DNA from: Dreissena polymorpha
Lineage: Eukaryota; Mollusca; Bivalvia; Myida; Dreissenidae
Direction of reading: 5' to 3'
Assembly (NCBI RefSeq): GCF_020536995.1
Contig: NC_068355.1
Coordinates: forward strand, 73,517,187 to 73,581,186
DNA: 64,000 bases
Both the position numbers and the translations under genes were made by a program. Shown one piece after another: positions 23,384 through 35,025 of the stretch; position 1 is the first letter of the stretch; every line of letters begins with the position of its first letter. A model generated the notes under the pieces. That model had not been told where the DNA came from. It saw only the letters and a program-made list of their open reading frames with translations, and ran no database searches.

Positions 23384-23594
23384 CCCATTTATGCCTAGTG
23401 GACTCTCCTTTCCTTCTGACTTGGATCAATTTATTTCCAGAATTAGTGATATCTATTGTATTTATTTCTATATTTAGAATATTTCTTATAGAAATTCCTT
23501 CAAGCGAACAGCGCAGACCCTGATGAGACTCCGCATCTGGATCTACGCTGTTTGCCAAGGCCATTTTTCTAGGCGCTAGGCATTAATGGGTTAT
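23384..23594. mobile_element. TTAACCCATTTATGCC MITE, copy 1
   Basis: It starts TTAACCCATTTATGCCTAGTG and ends GGCATTAATGGGTTA, and it shares GTGGACTCTC, CAGACCCTGATGAGAC and CGCTGTTTG with the copy at 31017-31193 (opposite order). TTAA edges suggest piggyBac-type insertion. Confidence 0.7.
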
Positions 23595-23934
23595 GGGCTT
23601 AAACCCGGTCACATAGCCGCGGCACCGAATCCGTGTTTACTTTATGAACTTTATCTTCCGAACCGTATGATTATTTTGGTCGCATTTGAGACCCCTTTTG
23701 AATTTTGGAGCACACCTTTTGGCGTTCGCATCATTCAATCGGTTGCTCTTAAAAAGTCCACAGAGGAAGTGGATGCGCAATTTTTTCCATATTCGATGGT
23801 TAATCAATGAGGTTTTAAGGTGTTTTTTTTAATAAATAATATTTTATCGTGCATTATATGTTTGTGACATGCTATGAGTCTTTAAGTTTTTGCGTAATGC
23901 AAGATAATCAAATATTACTTATATAAAGTTGTGA

Positions 23935-23987
<53 letters not shown>
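23935..23987 (+). repeat. (ATT)n microsatellite
   Basis: About 17 uninterrupted ATT units. Confidence 0.97.
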
Positions 23988-23988
<1 letters not shown>

Positions 23989-24576
23989 ATATCTTGATTT
24001 AAAATAATAAATTATAAGTTACCCATTCTAAATTGTACGGAACTTTCCACTGAAGAGAAATGTCGATGGCTTCAAGTTCTTTAAACTCTAAAAGGATTTA
24101 ATCGATAACAAGGAGTTAAATAGATCGGGTGGTATAGAAAGTAAAATTACATTAGTTTAATTCTGCTCGCAAATTCTTTTTTAAATGCGTATAATTAAAA
24201 CTCCCGCATATCGCCCCGACGACAGAAGTTGATTTTATTGTTCGGTGGATCAATAGCATTGTGGTGTATTTAAAGCATTTTCATTAAAAGAGAAAATAAA
24301 TAGGCAGTATTAAATTGGAAAACCGCGGTCGTTTGTAACGCATAAAAAGAAAATATTTTTATTTTATTATTTAGCGCACTTAAGTGGATTCACTATTCAA
24401 AAGTTGACTTTCGGACTGGATCATTATTAATTTTGGGAATGTAATTAAGTATGCTTTAAACAGCATTTAATATCAGATGAACCAATGTGCTGTATGTGAT
24501 TACCTAAAAGTAAAGGTAATTATACCAAACATTAACTTATTTATGTTAAGTGTTAATAATAATAATAATCATGATA

Positions 24577-24577
24577 C

Positions 24578-24609
<32 letters not shown>

Positions 24610-24720
24610 TGTCGTCGTCGTCATCATCATCATCATAACCATCATCATCATAATTGTCTATAGCATAATCATCTCATTAATCTTCATCGTCGTCGTCATC
24701 ATTGTCATCATCATTATGAT
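24577..24720 (+). repeat. (ATC)n/(GTC)n microsatellite
   Basis: Interrupted ATC and GTC triplets; the short open frames over it are artefacts. Confidence 0.9.
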
Positions 24721-25575
24721 CATTGTTTGTGTAATTATCATTCTCCCAATAACCTCAAATGTCAAACTATGTTTTCATTACAAAATAAAATGTACACTCG
24801 TTTTCCGGTTCGATTTTCTGATTCCAGAAAGCGCAGTCCAAACAACGCGTTATTCGATCCGTTCCACATCGAATCCGCTATTAACTTCGCAATTTCAAGC
24901 CCTGGCGCCTCGCTTAATCTTAATATGATTGTATGTATCAGTAATTGCAAACTGTGCTGCTTATTTCATTGTTCACAGCGATAATTTGTTGATATCTGAA
25001 CCCATATTAATCAGGGGAGTCGACCGCTCAGCGCATATCTGAAACAAAGCGCTTACCGTATATACGATTACTTTCCATAACATTTATATAAAAATGCGCA
25101 CATTGCTAAAAATACATATTCATATAATCTTTGCTTAAATTTTGTGTTTCATTTGCAAATCGTCCCTTTGAATTCTCTTTTTCGCGATGCAGATGACCAC
25201 GATCAGTTTTACTGACTGTAAACTCTTTTAAAAATAAAAAGGGAACATTTTCACCCGTTCTCTGTGAGATAATATTGAGAGGTTGATAATGATATCATAA
25301 AACGTCTGTTGAACACAAGTGGACGTCATCTCAACTACCGACAAAAGGATATTTTGTCCGGGAAGTACCGAGTCCGGGACCGAGTCGTAACGATTATTGT
25401 TTTATTATACATGTTGTATACCTAATCATCTCTTTCTCTTAAACGGTAGCAAACGTGTGACATTTGCATCTTTTTGTCACCGTTAGATTTTTAACTCTTG
25501 GAACTCACACATTATCCCTTGAACACCATATTAACTAAAAACGAATGTAAATGGGCCGTGCTCTATGAAAAAGGG

Positions 25576-25785
25576 GTTAAATGCAGGTGCGTAAAGTATC
25601 GACCCAGATTAGCCCGTGCAGTCCGCACAGGCTAATCAGGGACGACAGATTCCGCCTAAACTAGATTTTTGCTAAGAAGAGACTTTCTTTAAACAGAAAA
25701 TAGCATAAAAGCGGAAAGTGTCGTTACTGAAAAGTCTTTGCGGGCTTCACAGATTAATCTGGGACGACACCTTACGCTAATGTAT
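25576..25785. mobile_element. Hairpin MITE (CTGTGCAGTCCGCACAGGC family), copy 1, diverged
   Basis: GTGCGTAAAGTATCGACCCAG...CCGTGCAGTCCGCACAGGC...CGGAAAGTGTCG...CTGGGACGACACCTTACGC matches the copies at 35859, 36377 and 43024. It abuts the next MITE at a shared TTAACCC edge. Confidence 0.75.
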
Positions 25786-25997
25786 TAACCCTTTGCATGC
25801 TGGGAAATTTGTCGTCTGCAAAAATCTCGTCTGCTGAATTTCTAACATTAGCATTTTCTTTGATTTTTTTCCAAAGAATACTATCAGAATAGCAAACAGT
25901 TTGGATCCTGATGAGACGCCACGTTCTGTGGCGTCTCATCTGGATCCAAACTGTTTGCAAAGGCCTTCAACATTCAGTTCCAGCACTGGAAGAGTTA
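25785..25997. mobile_element. TTAA-flanked MITE (piggyBac-like), copy 2
   Basis: TTAACCCTTTGCATGCTGG ... CCAGCACTGGAAGAGTTAA: same family as 9189-9355, in the opposite orientation and ~45 bp longer. It keeps the GATGAGACGCCAC/GTGGCGTCTCATC central palindrome. Confidence 0.75.
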
Positions 25998-28345
25998 AAG
26001 CCCCTTTTTACAGAGCACGGCTCAACATATATGTGATGTGAGGTTGTTGCTAATCATGCCGAAAAGCTCGAAAAGATGGCTCAGTCGGACAGCCATACTA
26101 ACACCACTCGGCACTTTATCAACTATTACTATTTTCATCGTTTTAATATGCCAATAATAACCTTATCGTATCCGTTAAGTGTTAACAACGCAAACCCGAA
26201 AGCCAAACATATAAATGGATTGTGTAGATTTAAATACACTCTCCTAATTCTTAAATAAACATTGTCCCGCTAACATCGCTATAAGCGTCACTTTGATTTA
26301 TACAGCCACTTCGATATACAAATCGATCCAACTGCTTTATGCAAAAAGATAAATGAAATTCTAGATTTGTCAAGTTTGTACTCCTCATTAAATACCTTTG
26401 ATAGCCTTCATTTGGAATTCTATACTTAATCTAGACATTCAACATTGCTATCTACATTTAAGAGACAACTTCGTCCTCCCCTAACCCTCAGCGTCATCAT
26501 CTTCACCACCACACCTACTAACACCACCACCACTACAACCACCACCATAATCATCATCATCACAATTATCATCATACTTTGCTTGTTAAACGTTTACGTA
26601 CATGCACATCTCGTCAATCATTTCAGAAATAAGATTAATATGTCTCATCGAAACATTAACAATACGAGGACACTTAAATACTGAAGTTGATAAGATAAAT
26701 GTAAGTATTACTGATTACGACAATATTTCGGAACGTTCGCTAGGACATTAGCATTAATTTAGAAAAATGATTTTCAATACGATTCATCATCCAACCAACT
26801 GCTTGCCTATTCTCTGCATGTGAAATAAGTGCGGAAACGGGACAAGATTATGTGAGGATTGGTAAAATATTGCGGCAGGAATGTGTATAAATATTCACGT
26901 TTAAAAAGTTTTAAGTCACGCGCACACGAACGTTTCTTTCTCGTGTACGTTCATATAAGTGTGATTGATTTTACCATTTAGAGATATTAAACTTTATCAA
27001 GTTTAGGTATGCACATTTCTTTAGGACCATAAACTGTTTGCACAAACTGGTGCGTATGGTAATCGTATTCGACACGTTATAATTGTGTTCTCACATGTCT
27101 GTGAATATAAGGGAATACGGTTGTCTGTCATATTTAACACTCTCACGAATTTACATGAAACACGTAATGTAATGTGTTCACTCAATTTTAAAAACGACAA
27201 CATACTTTTGCAAAATTCCTGTAAACTATTTTGTATTTAGATCTGTACATTTAAAATGTTTAAAACACAAACATATTGTTAAATTTGTTATATTGTTTCC
27301 GATTGTAAGCAGAAATTATTTGATTTTGAATAAAAATTAAATCTCAATGTGTCTCTTACAGTAAATTAATTTGAGATTGCCCTAACGAGTTACATGAAAG
27401 GTGATCACAGAAGTAAATGATTAAATTGCATTTGTAAAAATTGATGCGCGACCATTCATGTATTAAAAATGTGATCCTTGTTTGCGCGCCGCTGAAGAAA
27501 AAGACACCTTATATTTAAAAAGCTATACATTTATGTGAAAAATATTGTCTTACAAACGTGTTGATATATATGTTTGTTCGTGTAACTACCAAATGCACTG
27601 ATTTAATAATGTCTATCTAAAGAATTGCTTTCTCGCAACGTCTAGAGAAGAAACAAAACATATTAAAACTGTTATGGCTTTTTGGGGCGTTGGTTTTTAA
27701 CCCAGCTTTTCACCAGATTACCGTTACAAAACGCCCAAAGACCCGAATGAATACACTGCATTCATCCATAGGCTGATTTGAGCATAATCCACCGGAACAT
27801 TAGCAACATCACCGCGTCTCTGTAGTAATGAGTGTAACACTGCTCAATGTAGGGAAATGCGGACTACTCTCTTTTGTTCTGCGAAACATAAACACACATT
27901 GTGGCCTATTTTTAATTACGCATTAATGGTGAGTTCCATTCATAGTACCCAAGACTTTCAGAATCGGTACTGGTTCATTAAATCGTCAGGGGAAAACGGA
28001 ATGTACTATCAATAAACGCCTTATGTTGATAACACAGTATTGCTTCAAGATATCAAATACTATGAATTTTAGGGAAAGTAATGAATGAAACCCTATCGGT
28101 AAATGTCATTTGTCTTGAATTGTGAGACAAAACCACTGAAATAGTATAGGGCCCATGATAGAAGGAAAATCGTTAGTTAACTATCCACACATGTATGACG
28201 TACGCGGTCAGTCTTTATCAAAATATTCCCTACAAGTCAGACAAGGTTACCGCTATTTGCCAGTTTGCTAATTTGTGACTTCAATTTTCAATCCGAAAGT
28301 ATCGTGGTTTAATGTTTCATTTACAAGTCACAATGACATTTGTAT
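25998..28345. other. Intergenic or intronic, little to see
   Basis: A short degenerate CAC/ATC triplet tract lies at 26505-26575. Otherwise no supported feature. Confidence 0.4.
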
Positions 28346-28608
28346 AGACCCGCGTCATGTGAAATGGGTCTTATGCGATATGCTGTCAGCGTAGCTCCAG
28401 CACAGCCTGCGCATCTGTGCAGTCGTGTCAGGATATGCATACTTACAAGGATATTCAGGAGATACCACGGTACCGAACGTGCTTTTTATAGAGGAAAGCG
28501 TAGTCCAAGACCAGACTGCGTATGCGCAGAATGCGTAACGCATGTCCAGAGGTTTGAACTACGCTGGTCATATGCTATAAAAGTTATAAAACCTATTTTC
28601 GCATGACG
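28346..28608 (+). mobile_element. MITE with CGTCATG..GGGTC termini, copy 1
   Basis: The start CCGCGTCATGTGAAATGGGTC and end CCTATTTTCGCATGACG form imperfect inverted termini. GTAGCTCCAGCACAGCCTGC and TCAGGATATGCAT recur inverted at 57490-57670. Confidence 0.6.
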
Positions 28609-28628
28609 TGGTTTTCACAGTGTTATTT

Positions 28629-29146
28629 AAAGGGATCTTTTCACGCTTTGGTAAATTGACATAATTGAAAAAAGTTGTTTCAGATTCGCAAATTTTCGTT
28701 TTAGTTATGATATTTGTGAGGAAACGGTAATACTGAACATTTACCATGGTCTAATATAGCCATTATATGCATCTTTTTACGATTTTAAAACCTAAAAATT
28801 ATAAAGCGTTGCAACGCGAAACGATTGAATAATTTGGAGAGTTCTGTTTTTGTCGTTAAATTTTGTGAAACTACGAAGATTGCTTATATAAGGTATAAAA
28901 TACGTTGAGTATGTGTACACGGCGGAATAGCTCAATAGGTTAAAGCCTTTTTCACTTCAGGACTCTGGCAGGACTCCAGGGGTCACTGGTTCGAAACCTG
29001 GTCCGGGCAATGTTCTTTTCCTTTTTTTAATTTTATTCTTGATTTTTTACTGGAGCTTTTATGATCCAATGTTTACATTTATCGATATAAAGCATTTAAT
29101 GAATATGTTAAAAAATGCCAAAATCTGTGAAAAGGCCCCTTTAAAT
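28629..29146 (+). mobile_element. tRNA-like repeat with AAAGGG...CCCTTT ends, copy 2
   Basis: It starts AAAGGGATCTTTTCACG and ends GTGAAAAGGCCCCTTTAA, which are inverted. Inside at 28921-29009 is a tRNA-like unit: GGCGGAATAGCTCAATAGG (A box), a long variable part, then GGTTCGAAACC (B box) and a T-rich Pol III-type stop (CCTTTTTTTAA). It shares its left half with the copies at 14990 and 47920. Confidence 0.7.
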
Positions 29147-29590
29147 GTATGGAAAGAAAACTACGTTTTGATCACCTATCATACATACCATATGTTTCGA
29201 TGACGAAGAAATGCATTTATAATAAGCCATGTGAGAACACATATGTTGTGATCTTACTTATACAAACTTGTTTATACGAAAGCTAATATGTACTTCGTAA
29301 CAAACATTTTATGCGGTGGATATGAGACTATTGAGTGAAAAAAAGAACGCAACGTTACTAAAACCATTGGCTTTTTTATTAATAGATATTCCTTGTTCGA
29401 ATTTCTATACGATTGATATTTACACAATACATTTTATGAAAATATCCAATTACATATGAGGTTTAATATAATGGGGAAATGAGATCAAGAAGCGCTTACT
29501 AAACATTTATAGGAAACATAAACAGGTGATTTTAAGAGCGATAAAATTATTCAATGGATGTTTTCATTTCACTTCAGACGATCGCTTGAA

Positions 29591-30286
29591 ATGGCGAGAT
29601 CCGGGAGTTCTGGGAATGGAAACAGCCTGAAGCAGCCCAAAGAGGAAGTGAACATCAAGTATATGCACCGGCCCCCGCGCATTGCGCCGAATTACGGGAA
29701 CCAGCGCCGGTCAATACTGCCGAAATCGAAACTATCCCGGGTGCTTCTCTACGATAACGCCACTCAGGAGCACATGCTAGACATAAAATTGGCTAACATT
29801 AGAATAGAGAAGGAGCGGATTTCGCGAATAATTGATCTCAATCAGAAATCGTTCTTAAGTCGCATGATGAAAAGGCACGGACACATGCAGTCGCTGCTGA
29901 ATTCCAGCTCCGCGCACAAACGCTCGTCACAGGACAAAGAACATTCAGCGGAAGTGACGTTGCCGAGCCTCCAAAATAACGCTCGTCCATTTTCGTTTCC
30001 GGTAAACGGAGCGAATCAAGAAAGGGGGACGCCGGCGTCTGCTTCAGTTACAGCAGAGCGCAACGCGTCATTGAGTGACATTAAGCTTCCTGTGTTAGCA
30101 GACGACAAACGGCATGTGATTTTCAAGGTTAAGGACAAACACGGTAAAATGGAAGTGTACCACACAGTGGACGAACGCGGGGTGTTAGCTGACATAATCC
30201 CGAGCGCGTATACAAATCTTACGGACGACCCAAGGTTTAAGAGTCTGCACGAGATTCTTGTGCCTTTAACACAAACTGGAGTGTAG
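29591..30286 (+). CDS. Uncharacterised protein, KLSRVLLYDN family, paralogue 1
   Basis: A single open coding exon of 231 residues from the ATG at 29591. A strong acceptor (ttttcatttcacttcag, to 29574) lies just upstream, so at least one more 5' exon exists. The protein has a low-complexity N-terminus, then a conserved block YMHRPPRIAPNY, SILPKSKLSRVLLYDN and TQEHMLDIKL (about residues 24-68), a basic helix-rich stretch, and a C-terminal DDPRFKSLHEILVP motif. The same blocks, in the same order, occur in the gene at 33992, so this is a tandem duplicate pair. No signal peptide or membrane segment. I do not recognise the family. GC content is clearly higher than in the flanks, supporting real coding. 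Confidence 0.8.
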   Translation: MARSGSSGNGNSLKQPKEEVNIKYMHRPPRIAPNYGNQRRSILPKSKLSRVLLYDNATQEHMLDIKLANIRIEKERISRIIDLNQKSFLSRMMKRHGHMQSLLNSSSAHKRSSQDKEHSAEVTLPSLQNNARPFSFPVNGANQERGTPASASVTAERNASLSDIKLPVLADDKRHVIFKVKDKHGKMEVYHTVDERGVLADIIPSAYTNLTDDPRFKSLHEILVPLTQTGV

Positions 30287-30351
30287 CCTGCATCCTTGTA
30301 CATTGGACCACGTTCAGCGCGAAAACATGTTTAAACCAGTTAAACTCGTAA

Positions 30352-30357
30352 AATAAA
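30352..30357 (+). terminator. AATAAA polyadenylation signal, paralogue 1
   Basis: Canonical signal 66 nt after the stop at 30286. Confidence 0.7.
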
Positions 30358-31016
30358 AAAAAATTACAATTCGCATAATTTTTACAAACGCTCTGCGCTT
30401 CATACGCGAATGTTCGATAATATTTAAAAACGTGTGTGCTATTGTTCATGTTAAAACATGTATGCATGTTCGTCTTAACGCTTTCGTCACTATATGTGTC
30501 GATGTACATATACGATTATTTCGGAACTTCTATGCAAATACTCTTTTCTCTGTATAGTGTTGTTTTGATTATTTTATTATAAACTGGGTCTGACAAATAC
30601 CTTCAATATATTAAGCACGGTAAAAAAGATGCATAGATAAATAATATATACATTTGTGATTGGATCGCGTGAATTGTACGATTTATTGCGTAGCATATAT
30701 AGCTTACATCGTTGCATGCAAGATTTATCGCTTATTCTGTACGGCATACCTTATTATAATGTCTCTGTTATGCACGAAACATTCATGTTGGTGTCTTTAT
30801 CGTCTTTAAGAGTACTGCATATATATATAATCATTGGCTTTTTGTATGTAAACCCTAATGTTTTTTTTTATAATGCTACAATCTTAGAAGACACACTTTC
30901 TTTGTCTTCTTTCGTAGCGTGTTCCTGACGCTTGCGTGGCTTAACCGTTTCACATCATGTCTTGATTAAATCGCGTCTTACTTGTGTAATAGGTCGTTGA
31001 TATTCGTAATAATGTC
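30358..31016. other. Intergenic, no feature seen
   Basis: AT-rich spacer; nothing supported. Confidence 0.4.
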
Positions 31017-31193
31017 CTTAACCCATTTATGCCCATTATGCGGCGTCTCATCAGGGTCTGCGCTGTTTGTTTAAATGAATTTCTCTAAGAAATATTCTAA
31101 ATATAGAAAAAATACACTAGAAATCCCTAATTTTGGAAATAAATTGATACAATTTAGAAGGATGAGAGAGTCCACTAGGCATAAATGGGTTAA
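31017..31193. mobile_element. TTAACCCATTTATGCC MITE, copy 2
   Basis: TTAACCCATTTATGCC at 31018 and GGCATAAATGGGTTAA at the right end form a perfect 16-bp inverted repeat with TTAA edges. The interior is the reverse of the 23384 copy. Confidence 0.85.
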
Positions 31194-32542
31194 AAAACGT
31201 GGGTAAAACTAGGAAGATGTAATCCGAATAGTGTACTGACCTCTTTACGATTAGAGCACAATCAACCGAGCGATAATGTATCAACGATCGCGATCGCGGT
31301 TTAAAACAATCATTTTTGAATGAAATGTTTAAACTAATATTAGCTATATTAATTAAGACTAGACTTGTTTGCATTGCTTTCAGCTTTTTAAAACGATGCT
31401 GGTGCTGTGCCATAGCAGCTGGTTTTTACAAGTCCTATGTGTGCTTAAAATATTATCGAGGTTCTCAAAGTCTACTTCAGCGATACATGCGTCTTTAACA
31501 ATTAATATTGGGATGCGATATGGTGATATTCATCATTAATTCATCATTTATTTGTTATTTATTCACGGCTTTGTAGCTAATTTGTATGTTTACAATTCAC
31601 CGTCAATTCGGATCAGATATTCGGATAAGATCGGAAACATGATGTATAAAGGTCGCAGACCGAATTAGGTGCTTTTTCTCCGGTTTTACTCCTGTGTTCA
31701 TATTCTTGTTGATTAAGTAGTATAGATGTTAAATAAGTTGTGAATAAATCATTGAATGGTTCATTGAAAAATCTTACATTCATGTGTTGATTTATTATTA
31801 ATTCCCTTTCATTACAGCGGTTGGATACTTTCATAGGCGTTTTATGTCAGTTTCATTGACTTGGAATACAAGTCAATACCCTTAAGTAGCTTCCTATAGA
31901 AAGTCATCGATGTAAAATAACCCTACTGCCATGAATAACTTTACTCGTATAATTTCAAATAAAGTTGCAACATACTTTGGATTGGAAACACACAAGGTAA
32001 AGATGGTGTGACATTGATAAATTGCATATTTTATTTTTGATATCCTGAATGTATGCGCTTCGTATGTTATAATATGTTACTATATAAGCTCTCAATTTTG
32101 AAAATTCATAAATAAATTGTTTTATATAGCGCTATGTTTATTATATTTGCTTAAAAAAACAACAACATACAGTTGTAATTAAACGTAAATTGAAATAATC
32201 GGGATACACATCTGTGTGCTATACTACGGAATGTATTAAAAAAAAATCTTTACAAGATTTATGTTTCCATTCGAAATTTTTGTATAAAACTAAAATCTTT
32301 TTTGGCAGTTATGGTCTTTAAAATGTATAACCTGAATATACTCAATGGTAAGTTATTGTTTATCTGCTGTGTCCTTCGTCTGAGTTTACACATTATGTTA
32401 TTCGAGTATTTGCAAATCGTCCCGACAGCGATTTTTATAGTGTACATAAGTGTTGGAATAAAACTCTTTAACACAATCACAATCAGTCGTGTATTTTTCG
32501 CTTTTTTTGAAACTACATAAGGGTCAACCGTTTTGTCTAATG
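31194..32542. other. Intergenic, no feature seen
   Basis: AT-rich spacer; nothing supported. Confidence 0.4.
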
Positions 32543-33298
32543 CCTCAGTCACGAATAATCCGGTCGCCAGCCGATGTGTCCGATCTCAAGGCAGCGGGGA
32601 GACTGGACACGTCGCAGCCGTCCGCCGTCCGATGAGTGACAAAGTTTTAAACCTCAGTCACAAATAGACACCGATCACCGTCCAATCAGCGGCCGACGTT
32701 TTCTTTTCCGCTCATCGGGCGGGCGCCGGCCGATGATCGCACGCACATTGGGTCATTTTGTATCCTCGGGCGGCGTCCGGATTAATTTTTTTATATCACA
32801 GTTTGATTTACCCGACATCGGGCCCGGGTAGGAATCGAGTTCAGATCGAAAAAAAGATCGGACGATCAACGAACGGTTATCGCCCGGCGTGCACCCGCCA
32901 TCGGATTCATTGTACGTGTATCATAACGAGCATCGTCGGGCGTCCGTCGGGCATCGTGCGGAGAGCCTCCGGTAATCAGACGGTCGCCGGCCGATGTATA
33001 TGCCTCTGGGAAGTACCTTTACTATTGCCGATACACGTTCAATGAATCCGATGTCGGGCGATCGCCGGGTGATACATCGTGCGTTGATCGTCCGATCTTG
33101 TTTCGATCTCAGATCGATTCTTTCCCGGGCCCGACGTCGGGTAAAATTTTAAGTGAGACTTAAAATTAATCCGGAAACCTCCCGATGCTACAGATTGGCC
33201 CGGTTTCCGTGCGATCATCGGCCGGTCGCCAGCCCGATGAGCGGATAAATACGTCGGCCGCTGATCGGACGGTGATCGGTGTCTATTTGTGACTGAGG
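32543..33298. mobile_element. GC-rich foldback element with CCTCAGTCAC termini
   Basis: The main unit is 32652-33298: CCTCAGTCACAAATAGACAC at the left and GTGTCTATTTGTGACTGAGG at the right. The complementarity then continues inward (ATCAGCGGCCGACGT, CCGACATCGGGCCCGGG, CGATCAACGAACG, CGGATTCATTG). A second left terminus (CCTCAGTCACGAATAATC) at 32543 implies a partial extra copy. It is far more GC-rich than its AT-rich surroundings. Non-coding. Confidence 0.75.
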
Positions 33299-33991
33299 TA
33301 TAGCGAAATAACTTTCATATATGTGTTTCAAACGCACCTTCAAAAAAGTGACTGATAATTTAAACTAATAAAAAAATTAGAAACGCACATGTTAAAAGTA
33401 CTTTGAAAACTTGCGAATTTAATTCGAGTTATTTATTACAGAGCAGTTTTTGCCTATTTTAAATGTATCTCTAAGTTTTATTTTGACATTAGTCTGATCC
33501 GTTTTCGAATGAAAGTGTTACGTTTTAACTAATGCGATATGTCGTTTGTATCCATTATTCAAATTTGGGTAAATAAATGATGAGGTAAGTGATGCAAATA
33601 TTTATTCCAAGTTAACAAAGCCATAATATTGATTTCAGTTCCCATGAGTTCAATTGACTTTAGTCAGCAAAGTTTGTAATATTAGATTTGTAGAACAATA
33701 TATGAACGCATGTGCAAATGGTTTGATTCAAGTATATCAATAGCTCTATATGCTAGCAACACTTCTTTTAATGATCACGTACTTCTACTGGATATACATG
33801 AACTAGTGTCACGTATATATGGCCATGAACTGCGTAAGTATATCATAAACCAATTCTGTTTTAACACGAAATGCTCGCAAGCGCGTAATCGAAATGATTT
33901 CTTTATAACTGTTAACAATTTACATAAGATGTGATTGTTGAAATGTTATATTGTCATATTGTAAAATTCAGGTTACTAACATCCTAAAAAG

Positions 33992-34885
33992 ATGCCGTTC
34001 TCGAAGGTGGAGCCATTGCCAGTGATTGGAAAGAAAGTTCGCGGCAAAACCGCGTACCTCCACAAACCGCCGACAATTGCCCCGCACTATCCGAAAGGAA
34101 ACAAGAGCGTCCTGCCGAAAACTAAACTGTCGCGCGTCCTGCTTTACGACAATACTATGCAAGAGAGCATGTTAGACGTGCAGACAAAGTACATTAACGA
34201 TCAAATGCGCCGTTTTCGTTCTTCATACAACAAGAACCGGTACGCCTTTATAGATTTGCTCAAACATAGGCGGAAGTGGCATGAGAGTTGGGATATCGGA
34301 TACCAGCGTATGAAAGACGCCTTTGTCGCTCGGTTTGGTACCGATCACATGCCAGTTCCGGTCGAGGAACCACCGGAAGTGGATCCGTTTTTCATAAATG
34401 CTCGTCTCGCGCCGCCTTTGAATATTTTGTGTTTCTATTTAGACGCCCAAAAGGAAGACACTCACGCAAATGCTACAACCAAGAAGACATCATACAAAAC
34501 ATCTAAAAATGAACCACACAGACCGAAACTTACGAAAAGTTCTTTAATAAAAGAGTGTTTGTACGATCACGAGAGATTGATGAGTAAACTGGACGACTGT
34601 GCGTTGTACCTTTACACAAAATCGGTGGAAGATCCGCGCTTTAGGAATCTTGAAATTTCATTGGTGCCTCCGAAGTTTGAAACGGACGGATACTTGCAAC
34701 TCAGCCCGATGTATAGCAAGCATGCGAGTCGGGCACGGCATCCGGTCGGCATCCGGTTCCGCGCTAAGGCGCTTCCGCATTTGTTCGTGCCCAGAAAGGG
34801 GAATTCGTCAGTTGGAACGGAGCACAAGGAAGACACTGAATCAGTTTGTTCCATTTCAACATCTTCGTCGTATAGTAGTGGGTGA
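33992..34885 (+). CDS. Uncharacterised protein, KLSRVLLYDN family, paralogue 2
   Basis: A single coding exon of 297 residues. The start at 33992 is secure: an in-frame TAA lies 13-15 bases upstream, after an acceptor (attgtaaaattcag), so the upstream exon is non-coding. Conserved blocks shared with paralogue 1 are YLHKPPTIAPHY, SVLPKTKLSRVLLYDN, MQESMLDVQ (residues about 22-62) and, at the C-terminal side, VEDPRFRNLEISLVPP (about 211-226). The middle is longer and helix-rich (WHESWDIGYQRMKDAFVARFG). A second LTKSSLIKECLYDHE segment resembles an internal repeat of the LPKTKLSRVLLYDN block. The tail is Ser-rich. Function unknown; soluble, probably intracellular. Confidence 0.85.
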   Translation: MPFSKVEPLPVIGKKVRGKTAYLHKPPTIAPHYPKGNKSVLPKTKLSRVLLYDNTMQESMLDVQTKYINDQMRRFRSSYNKNRYAFIDLLKHRRKWHESWDIGYQRMKDAFVARFGTDHMPVPVEEPPEVDPFFINARLAPPLNILCFYLDAQKEDTHANATTKKTSYKTSKNEPHRPKLTKSSLIKECLYDHERLMSKLDDCALYLYTKSVEDPRFRNLEISLVPPKFETDGYLQLSPMYSKHASRARHPVGIRFRAKALPHLFVPRKGNSSVGTEHKEDTESVCSISTSSSYSSG

Positions 34886-35019
34886 GATGACGCGCAGCCT
34901 TTCCTTTACCGTGACGTACTTTATTTTAAGCATATGTAAATGTTACAGAAATTTATTCTCTTTTTTATATTTAACGTTATTTTTTATAAATGATCCTGGA
35001 TTAAGCGTTAGAGAGCGTC

Positions 35020-35025
35020 AATAAA
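35020..35025 (+). terminator. AATAAA polyadenylation signal, paralogue 2
   Basis: Canonical signal 135 nt after the stop at 34885. Confidence 0.7.

Noticed and set aside
24762-24950. 62-codon - strand frame (PGLEIAKLIADSMWNGSNNALFG)
   Set aside because: It looks slightly protein-like, but I could not connect it to a family or to flanking exons; too weak to call.
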